From positions 56,511 to 120,510 of the forward strand of contig NW_026516790.1 in assembly GCF_025766255.1 (NCBI RefSeq): a stretch of 64,000 bases of DNA. The letters are read 5' to 3'. The position numbers and the translations under genes are program-made. The notes beneath the pieces are model-generated. The model made no database searches and was not told the origin of the DNA. It was given only the letters and a program-made list of their open reading frames with translations. Shown in pieces: positions 1-11,159 of this stretch. This DNA comes from Zychaea mexicana (taxonomy: Eukaryota > Mucoromycota > Mucoromycetes > Mucorales > Lichtheimiaceae). Each line of letters opens with the position of its first letter. The stretch's first letter is position 1.

Positions 1-260
1 GTTATACATCATTGAGCTACACAATTTGGACTAGCATAACTTCGGATGCTGCAAATTGATTGGTTAAAATTAGAACTTTGTACAATCACGTGGGCACAAG
101 ATAAAGGGGGGTACGGTGGGAGTCAGCTTGAAGGGAGTTTTTTTGCAAAAATTATTTCAAATTCAAATACCGCTAGGGTAGTACAAAAAATTTATTCAGG
201 AAAATCAGAGAAGTCAAGGGTTGGAGGTAAGGTGCGATGGCTTTTGTATTTTTTGGTAGC

Positions 261-2598
261 CTACTCAGCATGCTTAAAATCGAGATCCCTGCTGTAAATT
301 TCAATGAATCTCCAGGCACGCTTTTCATAATAAATTATGTACTGTATAGGGATTCGTTGAGGAAGCTGGTCGACGCGTTCTTGAAGGGATTTGAAGAAAT
401 AATCACATTCTTGTCTAGTAATTCTCTTCATCTCTGCCCACACTCTTTCGATCCAGTTACACTCACAATGAAACTTTGGATATTTCTCAAAGATCATGTG
501 GTGTTTAAAGCAGATCTCCTCTAAAAGGGACTTTTGTGCTTGGAAGTCTGGTTGACTTGACATAAGGTGCACTGCTCAGCAATTACTAGAGTTTTCGCGT
601 TGACAATAGCGAATCAAACCTTCAGCTGGCCAAAGCCCTCTCTCCTTGATGACTGCGCTTAGCCCACAGGGAACACCAGCATCATCAACCATACGCTGAA
701 CGAACCATTGACCATCAGGTCCGATATAGCCACCGTTACAGGAAACGATTTGCTTTCCTGCTGGACCCATATTCATTCTATAGGCATTGAGAGCATCATC
801 CAGCATCACAGAGTGATTAGAGCTTTGGTCAAAGCAGAAGACGCCAATGCAGTCACCGTGAAGCACTTTAAACTTCTCGATGACTGATTCAAGCTGCTTC
901 GCCATATGCTCTTTTTTCCAGTACCCGTCTTTTTGGGCACCAAGAATAATTGTTTCGCAACAAAATAAGCCATGGCACGAGCATCCAAACGCGCTGAGCA
1001 TTATTGCTCGACCTTGACCTTTCTTATAAATGATGCTTTCGTCTGTTGCAAGATACAAATTGCGTTTGCTGTCGTTCGAGTAGAAGTATGTCTCGTCATG
1101 AGTAACAAGGACTTTTCTGCAGTCCTATATAATTCATAACAAAGCATTCGTTATAAGAGCATTAATAAATTGTTTCCCTATTCAAGTGTACCCAAATTTG
1201 CATCGCCAGTGCCTCTGGGTCATTGTCATTACTGTAGGAAAGCATGAGCTTATGATGCTCAAGCATTCTTTTCGACCACTCCTTCTGATATTCAACAACG
1301 TCTTGACGTTCGTGACCGTCAATGTAAACGCCTTATGCTTGACTATCACGCACCATAAATCCCCATTTCTTCAGATACCGTCTGACAATGGATTCTGAAA
1401 TCATGGTTTCAAGGCGGTGCTCAGGGTTGCTTTCGTCAACAACAAGCTTTTCTTGAATGATCTCCTGGAGTCCGCGGACCATTCTCTTCTCAGGCTTGAG
1501 AGAGCGAATGAACTCTAAGCACTTCGATTTTAGGTGCTCATCAGTAAGCATACATGCTGTCTTAATGTATGCACCTCGTTTCGACGGAACAAGTGACTTA
1601 TTGACGAGGTACTCGTTGGCCCATTTGTGAATTCGTTGAGCAAAGCGTTTACTGCATTTCCAAGTTCCTTCACTCAGTTGCAAAGACGCATCAACCTTGC
1701 CAGTGCCATTTAACACCTTTGTGAAGAAGTCGTACAGAGTGCCAAAACGGGCTCTTTACAGCTGGTCGACGTCAGGCGTTTTCTTGTATGGATTGGCGTA
1801 CTTTGGTAAGGCTAAAGCAGCCTCCTCCATGGTAAAGCGCTCTTGCTGCTTTTTCGCTTCCTTAGCTCTTTTCAATTCGATTTTCTGAAATCCAAAAGCT
1901 TCTTCGATGCGCTGACAGCCTGCTGCCTTTTCTCGCTCCTTTCGTTCTTTACTCACAATAGTACGTGGATCATGCTTATGATAGATGGTCCCACGCCCTT
2001 TTTTATCAGTACCTTCGCTCCAGACAAGGAAACCACTGGATACCTGATTGGTGACTCTGAAGTATAAACAATATCTATAATATTGTTATAAATAACAATA
2101 CTATAATATCTTACTATACTGTCAAGCGTTCAAATAAAAATCTAACTTCGTTGATTTTTAAATGAACTGGGTGTCGTCGTACCTCCTAGCCTGCTTTTTC
2201 TCAAACATAATGGTTGAAATTAACCATGGGGGTTAAGAATTTTATAGGGGTTGAGAAATTATTTTTTTAAACAAAAAATTAATTTCATGATTTATTATAA
2301 ACACTTAAAAATTATATTACTTATAATTTTTTACATGTTTATAATTTCACCAAAAACATAAAACTAGGGTTTCCCCCCCTCTGACAAGTTCTTCTTCGGT
2401 GAAGTCAAAATAGTCTTCACCAATGATTTCTTCGTCGCTGATATCTTCATCACTAGCGTAGGCTACTTCGTCAGAGGCAGGCGCAGGCTGCTCCTCACGC
2501 GTTTCAACGCGTTCTTCTATTTTGCACTGTAACTTCGCTTTTTTGCTGTTGTAGTAGTTGGCTTTTCCCTTGAGGGATTTTTTGCTTGGTTTAGGCAT
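261..2598 (-). pseudogene. Tc1/mariner-like transposase, interrupted
   Basis: DDE transposase of a fungal IS630-like family. Read from 2598 downward: a basic then acidic N-terminus (2598-2385), a Lys/Glu-rich helical stretch (about 1960-1760), an HTH-like region with the family motif DGHERQDVVEY (about 1310), then the catalytic core. D1 lies in VLVTHDETYFYSND (about 1100-1060), D2 in CFDQSSNHSVML (about 830) and the acidic residue in CNWIERVWAEMKR (about 440). The frame is broken by the 318-bp repeat; removing that repeat and one copy of its 6-bp duplication restores the frame. In-frame TAA stops sit at 1756-1758 and just after the QA at about 1333, and an intron probably precedes the D1 exon at about 1125. 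This copy is not functional. Family assignment is confident, subfamily is not. Confidence 0.85.
2061..2378. repeat. 318-bp AT-rich dispersed repeat, copy 1
   Basis: Starts AGTATAAACAATAT and ends GGGTTTCCCCCC. It is flanked by direct CTCTGA at 2055-2060 and 2379-2384, and its excision restores the Tc1 transposase frame, so the insertion boundaries are well supported. A near-identical length copy is at 53764-54084, and a core-only relative is near 16790-16860. The core (2118-2193) holds a hairpin with arms GTTC..AAAAATC and GATTTTT..GAAC (2128-2167), followed by GTCGTCGTACCTCCTAGCCT. There are no terminal inverted repeats and no TG..CA ends, so it fits neither a normal MITE nor a solo LTR. It encodes no protein. 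Confidence 0.75.
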
Positions 2599-2925
2599 GT
2601 TGAATTACAATAGAGTTGTGATGGGAAGTAATGGTTCGATAGTAAATGGAAGAAGTGCTAATTGCGTTAGTTCAAAGCGAAATGGTGTAGACTTTGAATG
2701 CAAAAAACGATTGTGTCCTAGCCAAATAGGGCCAAATACAGAAACTTTGAGGTGTTATTGCGTAGCGACAAATGGCTCAATCAAAATAAACTTTAGCACA
2801 CTGTGTTCCTCTCATCGAAAGCTGTCGATTGCGCTATATTTTGTGGCATTTGTAGGTGATGGGAAATTTCTATAAAGGCTGAAAATTGGGTCTCAGAAAC
2901 TCCCTTCAAGCTGACTCCCACCATA

Positions 2926-3645
2926 CCTATATTGTACAAGATCTAATGATTATAGATGAAGAAAATAATAATGAGAATATAATTAATAATAATGTAGAGG
3001 TAGATTTTCCTGAATATCAAACTATAAATAGAAAAAAAAGAAAAAAAGGTAAAAGTGAAGTGAAAGAGATTTCAATGAACAACAAATATTAAAAGATCAT
3101 TTTCAAATTAAAAACATTAAGTATTAAAATAAAGATTAAATAGAGGTTTCATTTAAATATGTTTAATATATAAAATGTAGCAGGTTTCTCAGAAATGTAA
3201 TAGGTTTCATAGAAATACTATTAAATCTCTGTATAAGAATTAATCCTCTGAAACTTTTTTCCAGGGGATTAAACTTGAACAATTAAATATACCACATTTA
3301 ATTGTTTCATATTTATCAATGACTTAATAATAATTTTTTATAAATATATATAATATTCAGATTTTGAATTTTTTTAGAGGATGAATATCAATTTTATATA
3401 TAAAACCTATTTACATTTGTTACCATGGAGGAACAATTCTATTTATTTATTGTAGATATAAATCAAAGCAGTTGATAGTTTATAAGGTATAAGTTGTAAA
3501 AAAAACTTGCACTGTAACTCTTTGTAGTTCTTTCTCTCAGAGAAAGGTTCATGAATTTCAATAAAAAAATAACATTTTTTGTCTTTGAAAAATTCAAAAT
3601 AACTTTATACTTATATTAATTATATATAATTATCAGTACTATAAT
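2926..3645 (+). pseudogene. 3' remnant of AT-rich DDE-chromodomain element (G0)
   Basis: The coding remnant at about 2940-3105 matches the C-terminal tail of the G1 protein at 9990-10336: an Asp/Asn-rich stretch, then the basic run NRKKRKKGKSE. The chromodomain is missing. The frame jumps from the basic run straight to the last helix (ISMNNKY..), and a shared GAAAGA at the junction suggests a microhomology-mediated deletion. The 5' part was lost where the Tc1-like element now sits. After about 3105 the sequence is non-coding and AT-rich. It includes a perfect 11-bp stem (AACAATTAAAT at 3278-3288 with ATTTAATTGTT at 3296-3306), possibly near the element end. Confidence 0.65.
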
Positions 3646-4645
3646 GGGCCTCGTCAAGGTTGGTTGGACCTAGGATATCACAGGTTTCACAAAAAAAATA
3701 AATAATTTTAATTGGGTAGCAGAATTTTAAGCCCCCAGCAAAATTCAGCAAAATAGCTAGACCGTCTTTAATGCAGATACGTTTCTGAAGATACCTTCTT
3801 TAGTAGGTTTCTCGGCCCTACGAATATACCGGTTAATGCATTATGGATCAATTATTACACCAGTTAATGCAAAGAAGAGCACAAAACGTCAATGAACAAT
3901 ACACATCAGAATGAAATAAAAGGCATAACACTAGTATATAAGGACATATTGATTAAGGTTACTATAAACCTTTCTTTTTTTCTGCTATATCATATAAAAA
4001 AGTAAAAGAAAAACTCAAAAAATCTTGTTTGACGTTAATTTGTCTCATAGTGCAGCAAAAAATAAAAAAACTTTTGAGGCAGCAGTAAACAAACAACAAC
4101 CTGGGGCTTTTTTTCTACAAACAACATTTCGATTATGCTAATATAAACATTGAATAGAAGATTTTGTATCAGTTAAATAATTTTTGATTTGGAGTTGGAC
4201 AATGATCTTTGTTCGTGTTTAAAATATAATACGTAAATGCCGTTTCTTATACATTCAAGTTCTTCGTCTTTTTACATCAGCTTTGGAAAAAACTTCTCTG
4301 TTCCCAATTTCACTAAAATATATACTAACCAATTGCTTCCTGTTCCTGGCTTCTACCGTAGTCTGACCAATCAATCGCGTATGGCCTTTTCCTTTCTTAT
4401 TAATAAGTGTATGTATATAAGTATATTCCCAGGGTAAACATCTTTTTCCTTTCAAACTAACCACTCATTTTTACTCATTTATGCGCATTTATGACTCTCA
4501 ACCTAATGGACCACTCGTCTTTTCTCCTTCATATACATATACGGCGTGCAATTGAGCCCCGTTTGCACCTAGTTTCACTCGAAGTAGCATATATAATATG
4601 ACCAGGTAAGTGACGGAAGGTAAGTACCAAAAATATCAATCAATT

Positions 4646-6168
4646 ATGGCACAACATCGATTCAGTGTCCCCATTCCAAACAACCCTGAAAATGGTCCCC
4701 AAACCAGTGCCCAAACAAGTTCACAGCAGGACAGCCTCGAGGACAACAGTGTACTGACAAATAGCCCATTGTATGGAGTGATGCATGGTGCTGCATCTTT
4801 TTATCCATCATTCCCATATTCACAAGTGCCTCATTACCCTCCTTCTCCAATGACACAGACACAAACAGGAGGAGTGCCTTTGCTGCCAGCACCGCCTGCG
4901 CAGGCTGAAGAAGCATCGATACCACCTGGTGACCAGCAAATCGCACAGTCTTCAGGATCACAATCGGCAACGCATGTACCAGATTCTATGATGGCTGGCC
5001 ATTCAACAACTTCATCAGTACCTGCTACGGCAGCTACTACACCAGCAGTAGCCTCTTCAAGCGCAGCAGCAACAGTACCTTCTGCAACCGCACCAACTAC
5101 AACTGCGTCAGGTATAGGACATTTCTTTTTGTTTAGTTAATAATTGTTGTCGTCAATACACTTGTTTATCGTTTGAATATGTGTTTTAGGACGAGCCAAT
5201 TGGACGAGTGAAGATATAAAGAAACTTGCCAAGGCAGTAGCAGAAAGGAAGCAGCGGTTTTTTGCAAACAAGTCGTCGACCACTGCAACTATCAGCTGGA
5301 TCATATTTGCCGCATCTTACACACAACAATAAGTACTCACCAAGGTAGATTGGTTGCGAGACAAATGGGAGAAGGACACGAGAGAAAAAAATCTCCAGTC
5401 CAGTCAAGGTGTTCCTAGCGGTCTACACTCACATATAACATGGGAAGGTAAGCTCAGATATAGTGATATTATATCTACAAGGACGCCTATTGCATTGTAT
5501 ATACTAAACTGTATATAAAAAAAGCCTACGTTAAATTTAAGTGGCCTCTATGGGAGGATTGCGAGAATATATTCGGCGACAGCATTGGTGCCAACTCTCA
5601 AATCCAAATGGATAGCTTGAGTGGGCTAGTGGATGAGAGCGATAATCAATCACAGCGAGGCGATGACGCTATTGGTGAAGAAGTTTAAGAAGCTTCGGGA
5701 CCTAGACTTCACGTGGATGATGAAACGTAAGCTTTTGAAATGCTCATTCCGATGGGCTATACGATATACAGATGTTTGTTATTGACCGAATATTTCCTTT
5801 GTTTCTTTCTTTTTTTTAGCATGGATTTTACTGAGAGTTTCATGTCTGAACGTTCGCGTCTTCACGTTGAAATACACAAGACTCGTCAAAAACAGTTGGA
5901 CCTTGCAATCGAAAAAATGCGAGCCCAGACTCGACGCGAAGAAATGGCACATGAAGAATGCATGCAACGGCTGCACCATGAACACGACGCGCGATATATA
6001 AAACGTTTGCGACTGTCAATTGGATTAGAAGAGTTGAAACAAAAAAATGGGGGAGAGTACATATGGAGAGAAGAAAGAGAGGAGAGACGGGAGAGTACAG
6101 AAGAAGCGAGTAGTGTGGCAAGTAGTGTTGGAGGTGGAAGAGAGAGAGTAGGTTTGTTTTGTTTTTGA
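4646..6168 (+). CDS. Harbinger Myb/SANT-like accessory protein (spliced)
   Basis: Harbinger elements need a second, Myb-like protein that binds the element and helps bring transposase to the nucleus. The chosen start is ATG 4646 (MAQHRFSVP). Exon 1 encodes a Pro/Ser/Thr/Gln/Ala-rich region to about 5112. After a short intron ending TTTTAG at 5190, exon 2 carries the trihelix/SANT-like start RANWTSEDIKKLAKAVAERK. A further exon (about 5342-5446) has VDWLRDKWEKD. The last exon (about 5820-6168) is a charged helix rich in Arg/Glu (LHVEIHKTRQKQLDLAIEKM) ending in Ser/Gly-rich sequence. A TAA at 5331 and the exact junctions are unresolved, so the gene may be damaged. It converges with the transposase, with the stops about 40 bp apart. 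Confidence 0.72.
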
Positions 6169-6206
6169 TTTTAGTTTTAAAATATTACAATAAAAAACAA
6201 AAAGGC

Positions 6207-7718
6207 CTATCGAGCTGTGATTACAAGTGCTATCTTCAAGTACACTCGCATCATTTCGCCTGGGGTGATTTGACCTCTGTTACGTCTATTTGTGTCAACG
6301 AACTCGTTACCTTCATCATCATCACCCCAAAAGTCATCATCACCGGTCCGACGAAGCTCTCTTACGTTGCTCATGTCTGCGTCTGGATTGCGGCGCCATT
6401 GGAGGTCGCCAATGACGCTCAAGTAAGAGCCGTCATCTTTCACGTTTTGCACAAAATTGTGCAGCAGACAACAAACAGCAATCCAGTTCATGCATTGCTT
6501 ATAATCACGTTTGCTTCTGATCATGATCGGTAGACATTTTAAGCTTTGCCATCTGTTCTTCAAAAACCCGATCGTACGTTCAACCTCCACTATACACAAA
6601 GTAGATCAAAAGAAAATGGCTCAACACACAAGAATACGTGGACAAATTACAAATTCGTAATAATACAACGTACCTCATACAGACGACAACTTTCGATTGA
6701 ACTGAAGATTTTCCGGGATCTGTCGTGCCTCCCCTTTATATGGTGTGACAAGACGCGGTGACAGAGGGTAAGCTGCATCGCCAAGAATGTATTCAGATTC
6801 ATCAAAGAATAAATCTAAATTCTTTCCTATCATACTTTTACGGAAAGCGCGCGAGTCGTGTACCTTCCCTGTTTCACTAGCAGAGAAGTAACGGATCCGA
6901 TCGTTGATATCACAAACGATCTGCAGATTAAGTGCATATCTTTTCTTTCTCGTAAAGAATTGTTCGCCTTGCCAACTTGGCTTGTATTGCAACACATCAT
7001 CAGTGCCGTCAACAATACCAATGCATTCTTTGAATGCGAGGTCTTTGATATCATGAAGATCAGTCTTCAGTTGGCTGCGCTCGTCCTCATTGGGCCAGAA
7101 TACGAATTCCTTGATATGCTTCAGTAATGCATGAATTACCCTGTCCGTGAAGAGAGCAACTGTGCCCTTGCCGAAACCATATCTTGAAGCCACATCATCA
7201 AGATCGCGCGACAAGTGACTGAATCGGTATAATGCGATTCCCAACTGAATTCGAACAGGTGTCTGTCGCATTTTCCTTTCGTTTTTGTTGAAGACGTGGT
7301 CATCCTTGATGAGATCGTACAGTGCCTCAAACGTGTTCCTGGTCATTCGAAATTTGCGTCGAAATGCGGCGTTGTCGCTCGTTGTAAACAAAAGTTCACG
7401 TAGGTCGACGGCTTTAGGTTTCCTTTTTCTTGATACCAAGTAATGGCTTGACAAGACCTTCTTGACAAATTCTTAGTCAAATTCCGTCAACTCGAGTTCT
7501 TCATCAACGAAGTCACCCAACAAGTCTTCGTCATTGAGAAACGACATGTCAACTTCTTCATGAATGGGCATTGCTTCGTCCGAGATCAAACCCCATTTTC
7601 GGTCGAGATCGTTTAAGAACTTATGCTGACCACACAGCATTTTGTCGGAGACCTTGCTAATATTGACGAAGTGCCGTAAGATACGAGCTTTCTTGGTGAG
7701 GCGAATCTTCTTAGGCAT
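6207..7718 (-). pseudogene. PIF/Harbinger transposase (DDE_Tnp_4)
   Basis: Starts at ATG 7718 (MPKKIRLTKKARILRHF). The first 80 residues end in an acidic patch. An in-frame TAA at 7473-7475 interrupts the reading, which continues in the same frame through 6682. Visible motifs: an HTH-like region (DDVASRYGFGKGTVALF), D1 in CIGIVDGTDDVLQY, then GKVHDSRAF, D2 in ILGDAAYPLSPRLVTPY, and the catalytic Glu in VERTIGFLKNRW, followed by CLLHNF. A roughly 96-bp intron (GTATGAG..AG, about 6585-6680) joins LSS to VERTIGF in phase 0. It ends with an acidic tail (GDDDFWGDDDEGNEF). Apart from the single stop the protein looks complete, so it is either a recent pseudogene or carries one sequencing or assembly error. 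Confidence 0.88.
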
Positions 7719-8535
7719 AGTGGATAAGTGTGATAAACGTGGGTTGTGGATAGATAATAGAGGTTAAATAAAAGACGATATGAAATACAGTGAGAGTCAA
7801 ATATGAGATGATTTTTATTGAATGAATTCACAACCCTTTATATACTGTTGAAGATGGTGTCTAGACTTCCATTTGGATGAACTGACGAATGGATCGTAGA
7901 CATGCTGGATTTCGGATGTTTCAAAGATGAAGAAGGATGGGAGAGTTGAGTTTGTCGGCCATGATAATGATGGATGTTGTCTTCCGATTGTAAAGAGTCA
8001 TCTTTGTCTTGATCTATCAGTGTGTTCTTTGTTTGGTGAAGTCTAATCTTTGTCAAGGCTGGAATTAGTATCCGCTCTTTGACAGGTACACTTCGCTCAA
8101 CTCAGATAAGCTAGATTCACAGGAAGTGCTGACTAACTCGAGAATAGGACAATATGTATACAATGGTTGGTCCTGAGTTATTCTCGATTGTAATCCATGT
8201 TTGAGAGATTATCGATATGGTGCTAATTATGTAATATTTGATTCATCCGTGTGTGTGGTGTTCTCTCTACTACGCTCTAATGGTTATGAAGACGGCGGAG
8301 TAGGTTGAGTTGCCCGGATCAATGTCAAAGTAGTATGGTTTACCACTACAAGAAGCAAAGAAGGAGAAAACAAATTAAAGTGACAGAATTACTTATTTAG
8401 GCAACTTCACATATTGAACTGCTTAGAACTGGGTCGTCAAAGTAAATTTTTCCGGGACTATTTTTTATTAGTTTTTATTTTTTATCAGCGACACCTATAG
8501 ATTTCCAGGTCCAACCAACTTTGACGAGGCCCAAT

Positions 8536-10445
8536 GACCTAATTTTTATCTTATTAAATAATTTTACATACTTTTTTCTATAAAATTGAATTTTATTATA
8601 TTATATGAATTAGATATCAAAATATAAGATAAATAATAATTATATAGATATTTAATTTTGGTATTTAGCTAAGGTTATAAGTTTTTCCTGATTGCTTTGT
8701 AAATAAGTTAAAAGAACGGTTTTTATTATAAATTTTCAAAATGGTATTTGATGAATATAATAGCTCACTAAATAAAGAAGAAGTTTTAAAATATAAAACA
8801 TTATTACCGGAAGAGATAGATAAATTAATTATAAATGAATGGCGATTTATAAATGAAAATTGGAAGAAAAGACAAAATAATTATAAACATTGAACAGAAT
8901 TGAAATATATTAAAGAAATAGATGAAATTAAAAAAGAATTATTACAAAAGTTAGGATATACTTCTGTATTTTTCTTTTTAACTAAATTATATACACATAA
9001 GGATTATCCTTCACCATATTTTGAAATTGAAAAAGGGTTATATTTAATATATCATCTTATATCAGGTATTACATCTAAAGATATGAAACGAAATATACCA
9101 TATACATCATTCTATAAATTTTATAAAGAATTTTGGATAACAAATTATGATAGTTTGAATAAATATGTAGATATATGTCTAAAAAATATGTTTTCTAATA
9201 TTAAAATAAGAATTTAGTCTGCATTAATAAAAAACCCTAAAAATTTTAAAAATATAACATTACTATTAGATGGTCATGATAGTACTATTGAATATGATAA
9301 GCCTGACATTTCTGCACAAAAACCATGGTCATATAAATTAAAAATATCAGGTTTAAGAACACAAGTATTAACAGATATTAATAATTTTATAATTGCAGTT
9401 TCTGATAGTCAACTATGTAGAGTTAGTAGTGATGGTGGTATGTTCTTAAACATGAAATTATATACGAAAATAGATAAAAGAGATGTTTTAGCTATTGATG
9501 GTGGTTACACATTATTTATTAAATAGTTTGAAGACTTATGTAAAAAGAAACATATTTCATTAAGTGATAATAATTTCTTTTATCCTATTAAAAAGATCCT
9601 AATGAAGAATTGAATATACAAGAAAAACATTTTAATGATGTATTTGGAAGTTTTCAGTCAGCTATAGAAAACCAATTTTGTGAATTAGGAAATAAATTTA
9701 AACGATTTTCTAATAATAACTCTACATTAAAAACAGATGATTATAAATATATTAACTTACAAATAAAAGTAGCATTTTTACTTAAAAATATACAATTATT
9801 TATAGATACACTCAATATAATTATACAAGAACACCATAAACTATGGGCTGAAAAAAAACTTTGAATTTCCTACTGATAAAAAACTAATAGATATAGTTTT
9901 AAATAATGAGATAAATTAAATGGAAAAAATTAAAATAATGAGTGAATTACAAAAAGATTTATCAGATTTATCATTAGAAAGTGATAATATGATTATTGAT
10001 GATAATAATAATAATGAAGAGTTTAATAATCATATAATTGATAAAAATGAAGATATAGATTTCCCTGAATATAATAATATTAATAGAAAAAAAAGAAAAA
10101 AAAATAAAAGTGAAAGAAAAATTAATTTAAATTTAATTAGAGAAATTAACAAAAATTATTTTTTTTATAAAGTTGAAACAGTTATAGAACATAAATTAAG
10201 TAAAAATAATGAATATGAATTTCTTGTTAAGTGGAAAGATTATGATGAAACAGATAATTCCTGGGTAAATGAGAAAGATTTCAATGAAAAACAAATATTA
10301 AAGGCTTATTTTAAAACCAAAAACATTAAGTATTAAATTAATTATTTTTGTATATGTAGATTATTATTATAATGTTTCTAATAATTATATTTAAACTATT
10401 AAATGTAGTAGGTTTCATAATTTTGTTATTAAACATAAGGATAAG
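8536..10445 (+). mobile_element. AT-rich DDE-chromodomain element, copy G1
   Basis: Strongly AT-rich block starting right of the Harbinger insertion and ending near the GGATTAATTCTC sequence at about 10445, where base composition changes abruptly. It contains one long, decayed gene (8741-10336). I could not define inverted repeats or a target duplication, partly because the Harbinger element replaced the left boundary. Unlike copy G2 it has no recognisable second gene on the opposite strand. Confidence 0.6.
8741..10336 (+). pseudogene. DDE (PIF/Harbinger-like) transposase fused to a chromodomain, copy G1
   Basis: The start is ATG 8741 (MVFDEYNSS). The protein resembles the G2 product throughout. 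The DDE-like core shows D1 in LLLDGHDSTIEY (about 9270), a GGMFLNMKLY box, D2 in VLAIDGGYTLF (about 9500) and an acidic residue in AIENQFCELGNKFKRF (about 9670). The tail is acidic/Asn-rich, then the basic NRKKRKKNKSERK, then a C-terminal chromodomain (about 10165-10310: YKVETVIEHKL, EYEFLVKWKDYDETDNSWV). It is broken by in-frame stops at about 8892 (TGA), 9216 (TAG), 9524 (TAG) and 9917 (TAA), and by frameshifts near 9590 and 9860. At 8892 and 9524 the G2 paralogue has Arg and Gln. Codons are extremely A/T-biased compared with neighbours. Superfamily assignment rests on motifs only. Confidence 0.7.
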
Positions 10446-10457
10446 GATTAATTCTCC

Positions 10458-11156
10458 ATGGATGAAATGCATTTAATCGGGCAACCCTTAGCACAGCAGT
10501 TATGGAAAATGTTCTCTAGAGAATACACAAATGCAGAAACACCATTTCTCTTGAGTACAGCAGCTCGTGATGCGATTAGGCGGTCTCTACTAGCTTCAAT
10601 ACATACTGTACTGCACAGATTGGATAGATCACTTAGAGGTAATTATTCGTCGTCTTTTATTATTATATTACACTATGTATAAGGCCACATATAGAATTGA
10701 CGGATACATGGTTATTACATATTAAACATATTAAACCGACCAGGATAAGCACATATTGTCGATTGGAGAGATTTTTTGCTGTATATTGTACCCACACTTG
10801 TACAGGAACAGTTAGAACAGACAAACTGTCGAAAGGTGCATCATTTGATATCTTTAGTGATAGCTTGTAGAATCGCTTTGTTATGGGATTTGGACGATGC
10901 AGATATCGAGAAAATAGAGAGGTGAAATACAATCATCTAATGAATCTTTACAAATCAAGTATTCAGTTGTTTGGACGATTGGCATATGTTTATGATTTCG
11001 GAATCAATACCTGCCAATCTGTATACCATCAACCAACATTATCTGACACACTTGTTGATAATAGTGAAGAGTCTTGGAAATTCTCGCTCATTTAGTGTAC
11101 GGCTGATGGAACATGCAGCAGGTATACATCAATTGCCATTTACAGTATTATAACAT
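10458..11156 (+). pseudogene. C-terminal remnant of a Tnp2/CACTA-like transposase
   Basis: An exon at 10458-10637 encodes DEMHLIGQPLAQQLWKMF, the counterpart of the DPMHNLF box of Tnp2-type transposases. After an intron, 10752-10924 reads DWRDFLLYIVPTLV..ACRIALLWDLDDADIEKIE. The last part (about 10970-11156) gives IPANLYTINQHYLTHL and SFSVRLMEHAAGIH, similar in order to the C-terminal His-rich and ER..G boxes of this superfamily. Frame changes and stops between the blocks show decay, and the N-terminal half is absent. It belongs to a different lineage from the Plavaka copies in this window. It follows directly on the end of G1. Confidence 0.55.
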
Positions 11157-11159
11157 TGA

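Larger units (their letters stand above)
114..2923 (-). mobile_element. Tc1/mariner (IS630)-like DNA transposon
   Basis: The element is bounded by inverted repeats seen at 114-139 and 2895-2923. Both read GGTGGGAGTCAGCTTGAAGG inward and differ by one base at the outermost position (C versus T). Each end abuts a TA dinucleotide (112-113 and 2924-2925), as expected for IS630-Tc1/mariner target sites. It holds one spliced transposase gene on the minus strand. The right flank at 2926 onward is coding sequence of the AT-rich DDE-chromodomain element, so the insertion landed in that element. The left flank (1-111) does not resemble it, so the left side was rearranged or truncated earlier. A 318-bp repeat at 2061-2378 is nested inside. 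Confidence 0.85.
3646..8532. mobile_element. Complete PIF/Harbinger element
   Basis: Terminal inverted repeats begin GGGCCTCGTCAA at 3646 and end at 8532. The first 26 bases match with one difference (GTTGGTTGGACC follows in both). The flanks carry a 3-bp duplication, AAT (3643-3645 and 8533-8535), matching the 3-bp target sites of the PIF/Harbinger superfamily. Inside are the two genes typical of the superfamily, convergent: a Myb/SANT-like gene on plus (4646-6168) and a DDE_Tnp_4 transposase on minus (7718-6207). The end-to-end length is 4887 bp. The flanking DNA on both sides is AT-rich element sequence, so this insertion is younger than those elements. Confidence 0.88.

Noticed and set aside
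46..297. 83-codon frame at the left edge
   Set aside because: It runs across the Tc1 inverted repeat and opposite the transposase 3' end; no protein-like features of its own.
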